64,000 nt of DNA from Azospirillum tabaci. Lineage in GTDB: Bacteria > Pseudomonadota > Alphaproteobacteria > Azospirillales > Azospirillaceae. The position numbers were made by a program, and so were the translations under genes. The notes below the pieces were generated by a model. That model did no database searches. It was not told where the DNA came from and saw nothing but the letters and a program-made list of their open reading frames with translations. This document shows, piece by piece, positions 26,532-34,879 of this stretch. Where the stretch lies: the NCBI RefSeq assembly GCF_014596085.1, contig NZ_JACCJY010000002.1, forward strand, positions 124,001 to 188,000, in the 5' to 3' direction. Position 1 is the stretch's first letter, and each line of letters starts with the position of its first letter.

Positions 26532-27569
26532 CTATCTATTTTTGAATGTTTCGCACGCAACTGTCACACGGTCTTCCGCTGCCTTGTCCGCCGGCAATCC
26601 CAATCTCAACCAATCCTGCCGATAGTCGAACCGGCGGACCAGCACCCCGGCCCAGCCCAACTCGTTGTAGAGCCCGGCAGCCTGGGGGTCGTCTATGAGA
26701 CGAAAGAGCGATGTTCCTCCGGCGACGCGCAAACCGGCACCCGCCAGACGCGCGTCGAAGCGGGCCGCAGCCTCGGCCAGACGACGCCGGGTGGCGGCGA
26801 TCCACGCCGCATCCGACAAGGCCGCGGTCGCGACGGCCAGCGCCGGACCCGACACGGCCCAAGGCCCCACGGCGGCGCGCATATCCCGGACCAGCGTCGG
26901 TTCGCCGAGCAGGAAACCGAGCCGGACGCCGGCCAGCCCGAAGAACTTCCCGAAGGAGCGCAGGACGACCAGACCGGTGCGCCCGGCCTCCGACGCCACG
27001 CTGCACTCCGGAGCGACCTCGGCGAAGGCTTCGTCCACCACCAGCCAGCCGCCCCGCGCCGCCTGCCGCTCCGCCAGGGCCAGCAGGGTTTCGGGCGGGA
27101 CGATGCGGCCGTCCGGGTTGTTCGGGTTCACGACCACCACCACGTCGGCGTCGCATTCCTCCAGGGATACCACCTCCGTCACGCGATGCCCGGCGCTGAC
27201 CCAGCCCGAGGCGTGCTCGGCGTAGGTCGGCCCCAGCACGGCGACCGCTCCCGGAGATCGCAGCCGCGGCAGGATCTGGATCAGGGACTGGGAACCGCCC
27301 GCGGCGGCGACTCCGTCCGGCGACGGCGCTCCATAGAAGGCCGTCGCAGCCTCGCGCAGGGCCGTTTCGGCAACGCGGCCCGGCAAGCGCGTCCAGGCCT
27401 CGGCAGGGATGGCGGGCAGCGGGAAAGGCCAGGGGTTGATGCCGGTCGACAGATCCACCCAGGGCTCCGGCGCCGCCGGAAAGGCCGCCCGCGCAGCGTC
27501 GAGGTCGCCGCCATGGACAATCCCGCCTTGGACGATCCTCTTGGACCCCGCCGCCGATTCCGCCATCAT
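26532..27569 (-). CDS. cobC: Threonine-phosphate decarboxylase-like aminotransferase CobC
   Basis: CobC is a class I/II PLP enzyme of the histidinol-phosphate aminotransferase family that supplies the aminopropanol phosphate side chain of cobalamin. The 345-residue protein shows the family opening VDLSTGINPWPFP, the NPNNPDGR motif, and the PLP-binding region LRSFGKFFGLAGVRLGF with its Lys. Divergent pairing with cobD (adenosylcobinamide-phosphate synthase), only 35 bases away, separates this from a histidine-pathway paralogue. No cobalamin riboswitch is visible in the short divergent gap. Confidence 0.88.
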   Translation of the reverse strand: MMAESAAGSKRIVQGGIVHGGDLDAARAAFPAAPEPWVDLSTGINPWPFPLPAIPAEAWTRLPGRVAETALREAATAFYGAPSPDGVAAAGGSQSLIQILPRLRSPGAVAVLGPTYAEHASGWVSAGHRVTEVVSLEECDADVVVVVNPNNPDGRIVPPETLLALAERQAARGGWLVVDEAFAEVAPECSVASEAGRTGLVVLRSFGKFFGLAGVRLGFLLGEPTLVRDMRAAVGPWAVSGPALAVATAALSDAAWIAATRRRLAEAAARFDARLAGAGLRVAGGTSLFRLIDDPQAAGLYNELGWAGVLVRRFDYRQDWLRLGLPADKAAEDRVTVACETFKNR

Positions 27570-27604
27570 CCCGCCCCTTCCCTTCCCCCAGAGGATTCGA
27601 TCCC

Positions 27605-28567
27605 GTGGAGCTTCATCCGTCCGTGCTCGCCGCCGCTCTCCTCATCGAGGCCGCCGCCGGCTATCCGGACGCACTCTACGCCCAAATCCGCCACCCGGTG
27701 GTGTGGATCGGGGCGCTTATCGCCCAGCTTGACCGCGCGCTCAACCGCGAGCGCGATTCCTTCGCCGTCCGTAAGGCGGCAGGGGTGCTCGCGCTGCTCG
27801 TCCTGCTGCTGGTGGTGGGCGGCGCCGCATCGGCGGTGGCCGGGCTGTGCCGCCACCTGCCGCTCGGCGGCCTCCTCGAAGCGGCGCTGGCGTCCACTCT
27901 TCTGGCGCAGCGCAGCCTGCACGACCATGTCGCCGCGGTCGCCGCCGCCTTCCGCAGCGGCGGGCTGGCAGCGGCGCGCGAGGCCGTGTCGCGCATCGTC
28001 GGCCGCAACCCCGCCACGCTGGACCAGCATGGGGTGAGTCGCGCCGCCATCGAAAGCCTGTCGGAGAATTTCTCGGACGGAGTCGTCGCCCCGGCCTTCT
28101 GGCTGCTGGTCGGCGGGCTGCCGGGAATCGCGCTCTACAAGGCGATCAACACCGCGGACAGCATGATCGGCCACCGCACCCCCCGGCACGAGGCGTTCGG
28201 CTGGGCAGCGGCGCGGCTGGACGATCTGGTCAACCTGCCCGGCTCCCGCCTGTCGGCGCTGCTGATCTGGGTGGCCGCCCGTTTCACCGAGGGGGCCGAC
28301 GCGGGCGAGTCCTGGCGGTCGGTGCGGCGCGACGCCCACCGCCACCGCTCGCCCAACGCCGGCTGGCCGGAGGCCGCGATGGCCGGCGCGCTCGACCTCC
28401 GGCTCGGCGGGCCGCGGGTCTATGGCGAGGTGCGGATCGAGGACGCCTGGATGGGGCCGGGCCGCACCGCCGCCACCGCGCAGGACATCACTCGCGCCCT
28501 TCACCTCTACCGGCGCGCCTGCATCGCCCTGGTGGCCGGCGCGCTTCTGCTGGCGCTCACCCTCTGA
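27605..28567 (+). CDS. cobD: Adenosylcobinamide-phosphate synthase CobD/CbiB
   Basis: CobD joins the aminopropanol arm to adenosylcobyric acid in cobalamin synthesis at the inner membrane. The 320-residue protein starts with GTG and has several hydrophobic segments. Family motifs include HPVVWIGALI, ESLSENFSDGVVAPAFW and KAINTADSMIGHR. The name follows the Pseudomonas denitrificans convention; the enterobacterial equivalent is CbiB. It is divergent from cobC and ends at a strong terminator. Confidence 0.92.
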   Translation: MELHPSVLAAALLIEAAAGYPDALYAQIRHPVVWIGALIAQLDRALNRERDSFAVRKAAGVLALLVLLLVVGGAASAVAGLCRHLPLGGLLEAALASTLLAQRSLHDHVAAVAAAFRSGGLAAAREAVSRIVGRNPATLDQHGVSRAAIESLSENFSDGVVAPAFWLLVGGLPGIALYKAINTADSMIGHRTPRHEAFGWAAARLDDLVNLPGSRLSALLIWVAARFTEGADAGESWRSVRRDAHRHRSPNAGWPEAAMAGALDLRLGGPRVYGEVRIEDAWMGPGRTAATAQDITRALHLYRRACIALVAGALLLALTL

Positions 28568-28580
28568 CCGCACCAAAGAA

Positions 28581-28604
28581 AAAGGGGCTCCGCAGAGCCC
28601 CTTT
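28581..28604. terminator. Bidirectional rho-independent terminator between cobD and hss
   Basis: A perfect 10-bp stem (AAAGGGGCTC / GAGCCCCTTT) with a 4-base loop lies between the convergent cobD and hss genes. A runs on one side and T runs on the other let it act in both directions. Confidence 0.85.
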
Positions 28605-28624
28605 CCTGTTCAGACGACCCGGCC

Positions 28625-30043
28625 TTAAGCGACCCGGAAGTTCTTGAACTGCCAGGGATCGTCGTGATCGACGTCCTCGGGGAAGAGGCGTTCGCGGTCC
28701 TGCAGCGGAGTCCAGTCGCCATAGGCGCCGACCAGTTCGCCCAGATAGGGCGTGGCGATCTCCAGGATGCGCTGGAAGTCGATCTCGTCCGGCTCGACGA
28801 TGCCGCGGTTCGGGTTCTCCAGCGCCCAGACGATGCCGGCCAAGACCGCCACCGTGACCTGCAGCGAGGTCGCGTTGTTGTACGGCACCAGAGCGCGCGC
28901 CTCGTCGATCCCCAGGCGGGAACCGAACCAGTAGATGCCCTTCTTGTGCCCCATCAGCAGCACGCCCAGCTCGTCGGTGCCGCTGACGATCTCGTGCATC
29001 ATCAGGCGCTGGCTCGGCTGCATGTACCAGTTCTTGCCGGCCAGCTCATGCACCGACTTCACCGCGTCGTCGCACGGGTGATAGGCGTAGTGCACGGTCG
29101 GGCGGTAGGTGACGTGGTTGCCGTCGCGCTGGGTGTAGTAGTCGGCGATGGAGATCGCCTCGCTGTGGGTGATGAGGAAGCCGTGGAACGGCCCCTCCAG
29201 CGGGGTCCAGGTGCGCACGCGCGTGGAGGCGCCGGGCCGCATCAGATAGATGGCGGCGTCGCAGCCGAACTCGTGGCGGCGCCCATCGGCGGGGAAATGC
29301 TTCTCGTGGCTGCCCCAGCCGAGTTCGGTGGGCTGGCAGCCCTCGCCGACGAAGCCGTCGATGGACCAAGTGTTGACGAACTCGCCCACCTTCTTCGGCT
29401 CGTTGGACACCTGGGTGTCGCGCTCGGCGATGTGGATCACCTTGACGCCCAGCTTGGCGGCCAGAGCGCCCCAGCCGGCGCGGTCCTTCGGGATCTCCGC
29501 CGATTCGCCGGTGTCGGCGGCGATGTTCAGCAGCGCCTGCTTCACGAAATGTGAGACGAGGCCGGGGTTCGCGCCGTGGGTCAGCACGGCGGTCGGCCCG
29601 CCCTCATAGGCGGCGCGGTGCGACAGCGCGGTCTCGCGCAGGGCGTAGTTGGAGCGCAGCGACGGCGACAGGGACGGGTCGGTGTAGCCGCCGGCCCACG
29701 GCTCGACACAGGTGTCGATGTAGAGAGCGCCGACCTTGTGGCAGAACTCGAACAGGGCGACGGACGACACGTCCACCGACAGGTTGACCAGGAAATCGCC
29801 CTTGCCCAGCATGGGCTCCAGAACCTGGACGTAGTTCTCCTTCGTCAGCGGCAGGTTGATGAATTTGACGCCAAGCTCATCCGCCTCGGCATGACCGCGC
29901 TCCTCGGCGGTGACGATGGTGATCTGGTCCTTCGTGATTCCGATGTGGCGCAAAATCAGGGGCAAAACTCCCTGGCCAATCGATCCGAAGCCGACAATGA
30001 CCATGCGGCCGGTGAAGGAGATGTGCTTGGTGTCCAGGGTCAT
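28625..30043 (-). CDS. hss: Homospermidine synthase
   Basis: This enzyme makes sym-homospermidine from putrescine in an NAD+-dependent reaction and is characteristic of alphaproteobacteria. The 472-residue protein starts with a Rossmann nucleotide site (MVIVGFGSIGQGVLPLILRH) and shows the typical DTCVEPWAGGY and LTHGANPGLVSHFVKQAL segments. Length fits the bacterial family. It lies downstream of an ornithine decarboxylase on the same strand, 140 bases apart, so the pair converts ornithine to putrescine to homospermidine. Confidence 0.95.
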   Translation of the reverse strand: MTLDTKHISFTGRMVIVGFGSIGQGVLPLILRHIGITKDQITIVTAEERGHAEADELGVKFINLPLTKENYVQVLEPMLGKGDFLVNLSVDVSSVALFEFCHKVGALYIDTCVEPWAGGYTDPSLSPSLRSNYALRETALSHRAAYEGGPTAVLTHGANPGLVSHFVKQALLNIAADTGESAEIPKDRAGWGALAAKLGVKVIHIAERDTQVSNEPKKVGEFVNTWSIDGFVGEGCQPTELGWGSHEKHFPADGRRHEFGCDAAIYLMRPGASTRVRTWTPLEGPFHGFLITHSEAISIADYYTQRDGNHVTYRPTVHYAYHPCDDAVKSVHELAGKNWYMQPSQRLMMHEIVSGTDELGVLLMGHKKGIYWFGSRLGIDEARALVPYNNATSLQVTVAVLAGIVWALENPNRGIVEPDEIDFQRILEIATPYLGELVGAYGDWTPLQDRERLFPEDVDHDDPWQFKNFRVA

Positions 30044-30183
30044 CTAAGACGGTCCCCCGTGGTTGGCGTGACAATAATACAGCCCGTCACCCCCGCGCCT
30101 CTTGGAAAGGCGGAGGGTGGTGGACCAACGATGGTTTACGGTGATTTTTTAGGGATATCCACAGCTTTCCCGCGATGCGGGAC

Positions 30184-31458
30184 TTATGCCACGCAGCTCT
30201 TCAGAACGTAGCCGGGTGTTTCCAGCAGCGGCGCGTCCGAAACCTCGACCACGCGGGCCTGGTCGAACCCGTTGAAGGCGGTGCGCAGGCAGGAGCCGTA
30301 GGCCCCCAGCTGGCCCAGCTCGATCCAGTCGCCGGCGCGGATGTCCGCCGGCAGGTGGAACGGGCCGTTCATGCGGTCCGCGCTGTCGCAGGTCGGGCCG
30401 TAGAAGGCGAAGGCCTCCACCGGCTCGTCGCCCATCGGCGCGAACGGACGGATCATGCGGGCCGGGAAGCGGAAGCCGGGGACCCCGGCGTCCGACAAGG
30501 CGCCGTAGACGCCGTCGTTGATGAACAGCTCGTTGCCCCGGCGCTTCACCACCTGCACGACCAGCGACACGCCCGGCGCGACCAGCGCGCGGCCCGGCTC
30601 GCACCAGACGCGGCAATGGGCCGGCAGGTCGAGCTTCGCCACGCCGCGGGCGATGGCCTCCATGAAGTCGCCGAGCGGCGGCGGGGTCACTCCCGGATAG
30701 GAGACGGGGAAGCCGCCGCCCACGTCCAGAACGTCGATGACCACGCCCGACTCGGCGATGATGCGGCCGGCCAGCTCCAGCGCCCGCTCATAGGCGGACG
30801 GGTCGAGCATCTGCGAGCCGACATGGAAGGACACGCCAACCTTCGGAGCCACCATGCGCACGGCCTGGAGCAGTTCGACCGCCTCCGCCGCCGGAGCGCC
30901 GAACTTGCCGGACAGGTCGTAGACCGCGTTGCCCTTGGGCAGGGCCAGACGCACGACGAGGCCGAGGTCCTGGGCGTCGCCCGTCTCCTCCAGGATCTTC
31001 TGAAGCTCCTCCATGCTGTCCAGCACGAAGTCGCGCACGCCGTACTGCTGGTAGGCGGTGCGGATGGCCTCGCGCCCCTTCACCGGGTGCATATAGTGCA
31101 GCACCGCGTCCGGGAACATCTGGCGGATCAGGCGGATCTCGCCCGGCGATGCCACGTCGAAGTGGCGCACGCCGCCGGCCCACAGGGCGCGCAGCACCGC
31201 CGGCTCCGGGTTGCACTTCACGGCGTAGAGCACGTCGCCGGACACGGCGGCGTCGAAGGCAGCCACGAAGCTGGACGCGGTGTCGGCCAGGACGCCCGGA
31301 CGGATGCAGTGCATCGGCTCCTCGGGCCGGGCCATCGCCACCGCCTGATGGACGGAGGTGCGGCGGTCCGACACCGGCGAAGCGCCGAAGGACGGGGCGG
31401 AAACGGAAACGCCGCGGCGCAGCGGGGCGACGGCGGAACGGGAACGGATGAAGCCCAT
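30184..31458 (-). CDS. Ornithine decarboxylase, PLP fold type III
   Basis: This is the alanine-racemase-fold (eukaryotic-type) decarboxylase, not the large E. coli SpeC/SpeF fold. From ATG 31458, preceded by AAGGAG, it has 424 residues. The PLP lysine lies in LYAVKCNPEP, the phosphate loop in DVGGGFPVSYPG, a pyridine-N contact in VWCEPGRALV, and the substrate Cys-Asp in FYGPTCDSADR. These match ornithine (or ornithine/lysine) decarboxylases. Product putrescine feeds the homospermidine synthase downstream. The long leader (31459-31868) contains a short upstream ORF, which suggests polyamine or ornithine control of translation. Confidence 0.9.
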   Translation of the reverse strand: MGFIRSRSAVAPLRRGVSVSAPSFGASPVSDRRTSVHQAVAMARPEEPMHCIRPGVLADTASSFVAAFDAAVSGDVLYAVKCNPEPAVLRALWAGGVRHFDVASPGEIRLIRQMFPDAVLHYMHPVKGREAIRTAYQQYGVRDFVLDSMEELQKILEETGDAQDLGLVVRLALPKGNAVYDLSGKFGAPAAEAVELLQAVRMVAPKVGVSFHVGSQMLDPSAYERALELAGRIIAESGVVIDVLDVGGGFPVSYPGVTPPPLGDFMEAIARGVAKLDLPAHCRVWCEPGRALVAPGVSLVVQVVKRRGNELFINDGVYGALSDAGVPGFRFPARMIRPFAPMGDEPVEAFAFYGPTCDSADRMNGPFHLPADIRAGDWIELGQLGAYGSCLRTAFNGFDQARVVEVSDAPLLETPGYVLKSCVA

Positions 31459-31868
31459 GGCGCACTCCTTACCCTGGGCCACCCGGCGCGGGGCGGTCCA
31501 GCGAACAGACGGGAATCCGGCACGGCCTTCAAAGCCGCGGACCGGAATTCGGGTTGTGGTGAAAGGCGACGGAGAAAAGCCGGGTCAAACGCTCACGAGC
31601 GGGCTAACAGCTCCGCAGGTTCAAAGCGTCGATGTCCGGCTATGGGCTACCGTCTGAGAGCCCTGCCGTGGAGAGCCAACATGCCTACCTCCCTCTCGGG
31701 ACCGGCCCACTGATGACCGGTTCTGCCAAAAAGGACGCGGTACGTCGTTGCATAACCACAGAGGGCCATTGGCACGTGCGAGTGCGTCGTGCCCGATGAA
31801 TTACGCTTTTTCCCCGGCGATTCAAGTGATTTTTTGATGACAGGCCGGGAACGGGATCGTCGCCGGGA
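31459..31868 (-). promoter_or_regulatory. Ornithine decarboxylase leader region, candidate speF-type RNA element
   Basis: The 410 bases between the decarboxylase start and the hemerythrin gene hold no normal gene, but look like a structured 5' leader on the minus strand. It contains an 11-codon ORF with a strong ribosome site (31647-31682) and a hairpin overlapping the end of that ORF (arms 31644-31648 and 31659-31663). A second hairpin, CGCTC/GAGCG at 31590-31601, sits inside an AGCC/GGCT pair followed by TTTTCT, a terminator-like arrangement. A conserved RNA motif named speF precedes decarboxylase genes in alphaproteobacteria; whether this is a member needs a covariance-model search. Confidence 0.55.
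31647..31682 (-). CDS. Putative leader peptide MLALHGRALRR upstream of ornithine decarboxylase
   Basis: An 11-codon ORF (MLALHGRALRR, stop TAG) begins with ATG 5 bases after a strong GGGAGG ribosome site at 31688-31693. It ends about 190 bases before the decarboxylase start. The last codons, rich in Arg, overlap a hairpin (GGGCT/AGCCC), as expected for a leader peptide whose translation controls downstream folding. By analogy, the E. coli speF gene is controlled by an ornithine-sensing leader peptide. Sequence and mechanism here are inferred; homology between the peptides is not claimed. Confidence 0.5.
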   Translation of the reverse strand: MLALHGRALRR

Positions 31869-32693
31869 TCAGCGGGGCGCCGCGTCCGCCGCCTCGGCAA
31901 AGGCCGGACGGTCGGAGCCGAGCACATGGTCCATCAGCCAGAAACGCAGGAATCCCCGCACCGCGACGCCGGAGTCGAGCCGTCCGCTCTCCACCTGCTG
32001 GCGGATGCGGGCGAACTGCCCCTCCAGCAGCCGGTGATGGTTGCGGTGGGCCACGAAACGGCCGGGCGCCATGCGGCGCAGCACCCCTTCCTCCATGGCG
32101 AAATGTGCGAGCACGTGGTCGTGCAGCAGCCCCAGAATGTCCCGCGATTCGCCGACCGGCGCGTCCCGGCGGCTCATCACGTCCAGCTCGTTCATGAGTT
32201 CGGCGAGCTGTCGATGCTGCGCGTCAAGCGGCCCTACCCCGACATCGAAAGCGCTGCTCCAGGCGATCAGCGTCCGTCCTTCCGGCGCCATGGAGGCGTC
32301 GCGCACCAGGGCGGCGTAATCACCGTCGTGCCGGATCTCGTGCCCGCACAGAGCAGCGTCCAGCGTGCCCGCCACCGTGCACAGAAAGTCCGTGGTGACC
32401 TCGCATTCGCGCACATAGTCGATGAGTCGGCCGAACTGCTGGTCCAGCATCGCGTGATGGCTGGCGTGTTCCTCCCACCGGGTGAATCCGGCGGCGCGGA
32501 TGATGACCTCCTCATGGTCGAAATGCATGCGCATCTCGTCCGCGAAGCGGCTGAAGCGGGGAACCATGGAGTCGCGGGAGGCGCCGGCCGCGCATTCGCG
32601 GCGAATGGCCTCGACATGGTCCATCAGCGACGTGTGGGCCGCGTCGATGAAGCTGTTGCCCGTGCTCGGGACGGTGTGGCCGTCCGTGGTCAT
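31869..32693 (-). CDS. Tandem hemerythrin-domain protein (bacteriohemerythrin)
   Basis: From ATG 32693, preceded by CGGAGG, the 274-residue protein carries two hemerythrin-like four-helix domains. The first (about 10-125) has DAAHTSL, HFDHEEV, HASHHAML and GHEIRHDGDY. The second (about 145-265) has GVGPLDAQHRQL, HDHVLAHFAMEE, FVAHRNHH and WLMDHVLGSD. The spaced His/Glu/Asp residues are the expected di-iron ligands in each. Such proteins bind O2 or sense iron/oxygen in the cytosol. Single-domain forms are far more common. No signal peptide is seen. Confidence 0.88.
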   Translation of the reverse strand: MTTDGHTVPSTGNSFIDAAHTSLMDHVEAIRRECAAGASRDSMVPRFSRFADEMRMHFDHEEVIIRAAGFTRWEEHASHHAMLDQQFGRLIDYVRECEVTTDFLCTVAGTLDAALCGHEIRHDGDYAALVRDASMAPEGRTLIAWSSAFDVGVGPLDAQHRQLAELMNELDVMSRRDAPVGESRDILGLLHDHVLAHFAMEEGVLRRMAPGRFVAHRNHHRLLEGQFARIRQQVESGRLDSGVAVRGFLRFWLMDHVLGSDRPAFAEAADAAPR

Positions 32694-32800
32694 GGAGCCT
32701 CCGAAGCGGGTGGCGCGCCGCCGTCGGGTCGGCGCTGATACCGAAGGGCTTGTAACAGCACCGGTTTTCGCCCGCAATCGGCTGCGGCGAAAGGTAACGG

Positions 32801-32842
32801 CGGCGGCCGGGTCACGGCGGCCAGGTTACGGCGGCCGGGTCA
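32801..32842. repeat. Three tandem 14-bp repeats at the mtnD 3' end
   Basis: Three head-to-tail units, CGGCGGCCGGGTCA, CGGCGGCCAGGTTA and CGGCGGCCGGGTCA, run from 32801 to 32842. The last unit contains the stop codon of the acireductone dioxygenase gene; the others lie in the gap before the hemerythrin gene. Confidence 0.7.
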
Positions 32843-33403
32843 TGGTGCCGTACCGGTTCCCGGTTCGAACTTCGGAAAACGGTCGGCGATCACGTCGCCA
32901 GTGAAGGACGCCACCCAGCCGTCCGGACGCGTGAAGAAGCGAATGGCGGTGAATTCCGGGTCCGGCCCCATGTCGAACCAATGCTTCGTCTGCGCCGGAA
33001 TGCTCAGCAGGTCGCCGGCCCCGCACACGATGCGGAACACTTTCTCGTCCATGTGCAGATAGAAGGCGCCGCCGCCCTGCACGAAAAAGCGGGCCTCATC
33101 CTCATCGTGGGTGTGTTCCGCGAGGAAGCTGGCGCGGCGGGCCGCCGCGTTCGGCAGACCGCGCGGCATCCGCACCACGTCGGCGGATTGGAAACCACGC
33201 GCCTCCTTCAGAGCGGCTACCGGCCCGGCGTAGGCCTCCAGCACCGCCTGGGCGTCGGCGGCGTCGGGAAGGGACCGGGATTCCGGCCAGCGTTCGAACA
33301 GCACGCCGGCCAGCGCCAGATGGGCGGTGACCAGCGCCGGGTCGGCGGACGACAGTTCGATAACCGTGGGATCGGTGTCGCTGTAGACGGACAAACGCGC
33401 CAT
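32840..33403 (-). CDS. mtnD: Acireductone dioxygenase (ARD family)
   Basis: ARD cleaves the acireductone of the methionine salvage pathway. The 187-residue cupin shows the metal-binding set: His-x-His in EHTHDEDEARFFVQGGG with a following Glu, and the second-motif His in TKHWFDMGPDP. I chose ATG 33403, preceded by GAGG and matching the usual start (MARLSVY). None of the other salvage genes lie nearby, so the pathway context is not confirmed here. Whether it is the Fe or Ni type cannot be read from sequence. Confidence 0.9.
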   Translation of the reverse strand: MARLSVYSDTDPTVIELSSADPALVTAHLALAGVLFERWPESRSLPDAADAQAVLEAYAGPVAALKEARGFQSADVVRMPRGLPNAAARRASFLAEHTHDEDEARFFVQGGGAFYLHMDEKVFRIVCGAGDLLSIPAQTKHWFDMGPDPEFTAIRFFTRPDGWVASFTGDVIADRFPKFEPGTGTAP

Positions 33404-33503
33404 GGCGGCCTCGTTGTGCAGGTGCGCCCAGAATGGGGCGAAGCGGCACACGGCGCAACCGAAACAGTTGAATTCATACCTCGGTATGCGCGCAATGAAC
33501 GAA

Positions 33504-34739
33504 TCAGCGGCGGATCGCCAGGGCCAGCGACACGATCAGCCCGAGCGCCAGCAAAAGGCCGACGAATCCGCCGACTCCGGCCCATCCGGACCCGTTCCAG
33601 AAGACACCGCCCAGCGTCCCGGCGATGGTGGAGCCCATGTAGTAGCAGAACAGATAGATCGCCGAGGCCTGCCCGCGGTTGATCGGCGCGCGTTGCCCGA
33701 TCCAGCCGGAGGCGATGGTGTGGACCCCGAAGAAGGCGAAGGTGAACAGGGCGATTCCCGGCGTCATCGTCCACAGGCTGTCCGGCGTCATCAGCGCCAG
33801 CCCGGCCGCCATCATCGCAGCGGCGGCGGCCAGAACCCGCCCGCGCCCCAGCCGCACGGCCAGCCCGCCGAACAGCGGCGAACTGACGACTCCGCAGAGA
33901 TAGACGGTGAAGACGGCCCCGACCGCCGCCGGACGCAGGTCGAAGGGGGGCGCCAGCAGGCGGAAGCCGATGTAGTTGAAGACGGTGACGAAGGCCCCCA
34001 TGGACAGGAACCCCATGGCAAACAGGGCGAGCAGCCCGCGGTCCATCAGGTGCCCGCGCCACGCCGCCGCCAGTTCCCGCATGCCCGCCGGCCGACGCTG
34101 GAAGTTGCGCGAGGCGGGAAGCGCGAACCACACCGCCACCGCGGCGGCGATTCCCAGCGTGCCGATCACCCCCATCGCCATGCGCCAGGACGCGACGTCG
34201 GCGACCAAAGCCGTCAGCGCCCGGCCCGACATGCCGCCCAGCGCCGTTCCGCCGATGTACAAGCCCATGGTGACCCCGGCGGAGCGCGGGTCCACCTCCT
34301 CCGACACATAGGCCATGGCAACGGCGGGCAGGCCGCTGAGGGCCATCCCCTCCAACGCACGCACCAGCAGCAGCGACACCCAGTCCGGAGCCATCGCCCC
34401 GCTGATGCCCAGCGTGCCGGAGGCGAGCAGCGAGAGCGCCATGATGGCCTTGCGCCCGAACCGGTCGGACACCGCCCCGGCGACCAGAAGCGCGAAGGCC
34501 AGAACGCCGGTGGACACCGACAGGGCGAGGCTGGACTGTGCCGGGGTGACGCCGAACTCCTGCGTGAACTCCGGCATCAGCGGCTGCACGCAGTAGAGCG
34601 CGGCGAAGGTGGAGAAACCGGCCACGAAGAGGATGCGGCTTGCCCGCGTGTAGGCCGGCGTGCCGGCGACGAGGTACTGCGCCGCGCTCCCCTGCCCTGC
34701 CGGTTCGATCTGAACCCTGCCGAAATCGCCGTCCGCCAC
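33504..34739 (-). CDS. MFS transporter, YnfM-like
   Basis: This 411-residue protein has about twelve membrane helices and the major facilitator loop motif between helices 2 and 3 (GAVSDRFGRKAIM). It resembles the YnfM/arabinose-polymer exporter group of small drug or sugar effluxers, but the substrate is not known. The proposed start is GTG 34739; the first helix begins about 30 residues later, so a slightly later start is possible. It stands between mtnD and the VOC gene on the same strand, with gaps of about 100-140 bases. Confidence 0.87.
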   Translation of the reverse strand: MADGDFGRVQIEPAGQGSAAQYLVAGTPAYTRASRILFVAGFSTFAALYCVQPLMPEFTQEFGVTPAQSSLALSVSTGVLAFALLVAGAVSDRFGRKAIMALSLLASGTLGISGAMAPDWVSLLLVRALEGMALSGLPAVAMAYVSEEVDPRSAGVTMGLYIGGTALGGMSGRALTALVADVASWRMAMGVIGTLGIAAAVAVWFALPASRNFQRRPAGMRELAAAWRGHLMDRGLLALFAMGFLSMGAFVTVFNYIGFRLLAPPFDLRPAAVGAVFTVYLCGVVSSPLFGGLAVRLGRGRVLAAAAAMMAAGLALMTPDSLWTMTPGIALFTFAFFGVHTIASGWIGQRAPINRGQASAIYLFCYYMGSTIAGTLGGVFWNGSGWAGVGGFVGLLLALGLIVSLALAIRR

Positions 34740-34879
34740 GTCGGTCCGCCCCTATGATGCACTGCAACATGCACGCAAGAGAGGAATGTGCGCCCGCGGC
34801 GGTGGCCTGTCCAACGGATCGAACGCAGTGCAGCAATATGATTCCGTTATGACAAACCGGCGTCGGCGGGATTAGCGAA

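Noticed and set aside
27570..27604. Possible cobalamin riboswitch at the cobC/cobD divergent promoter
   Set aside because: The gap is only 35 bases, far too short for the element, and no B12-box-like sequence is visible.
31685..31927. An 80-codon frame across the ornithine decarboxylase leader
   Set aside because: It overlaps the hemerythrin gene end and the leader, has no ribosome site, and looks like random coding-compatible sequence.
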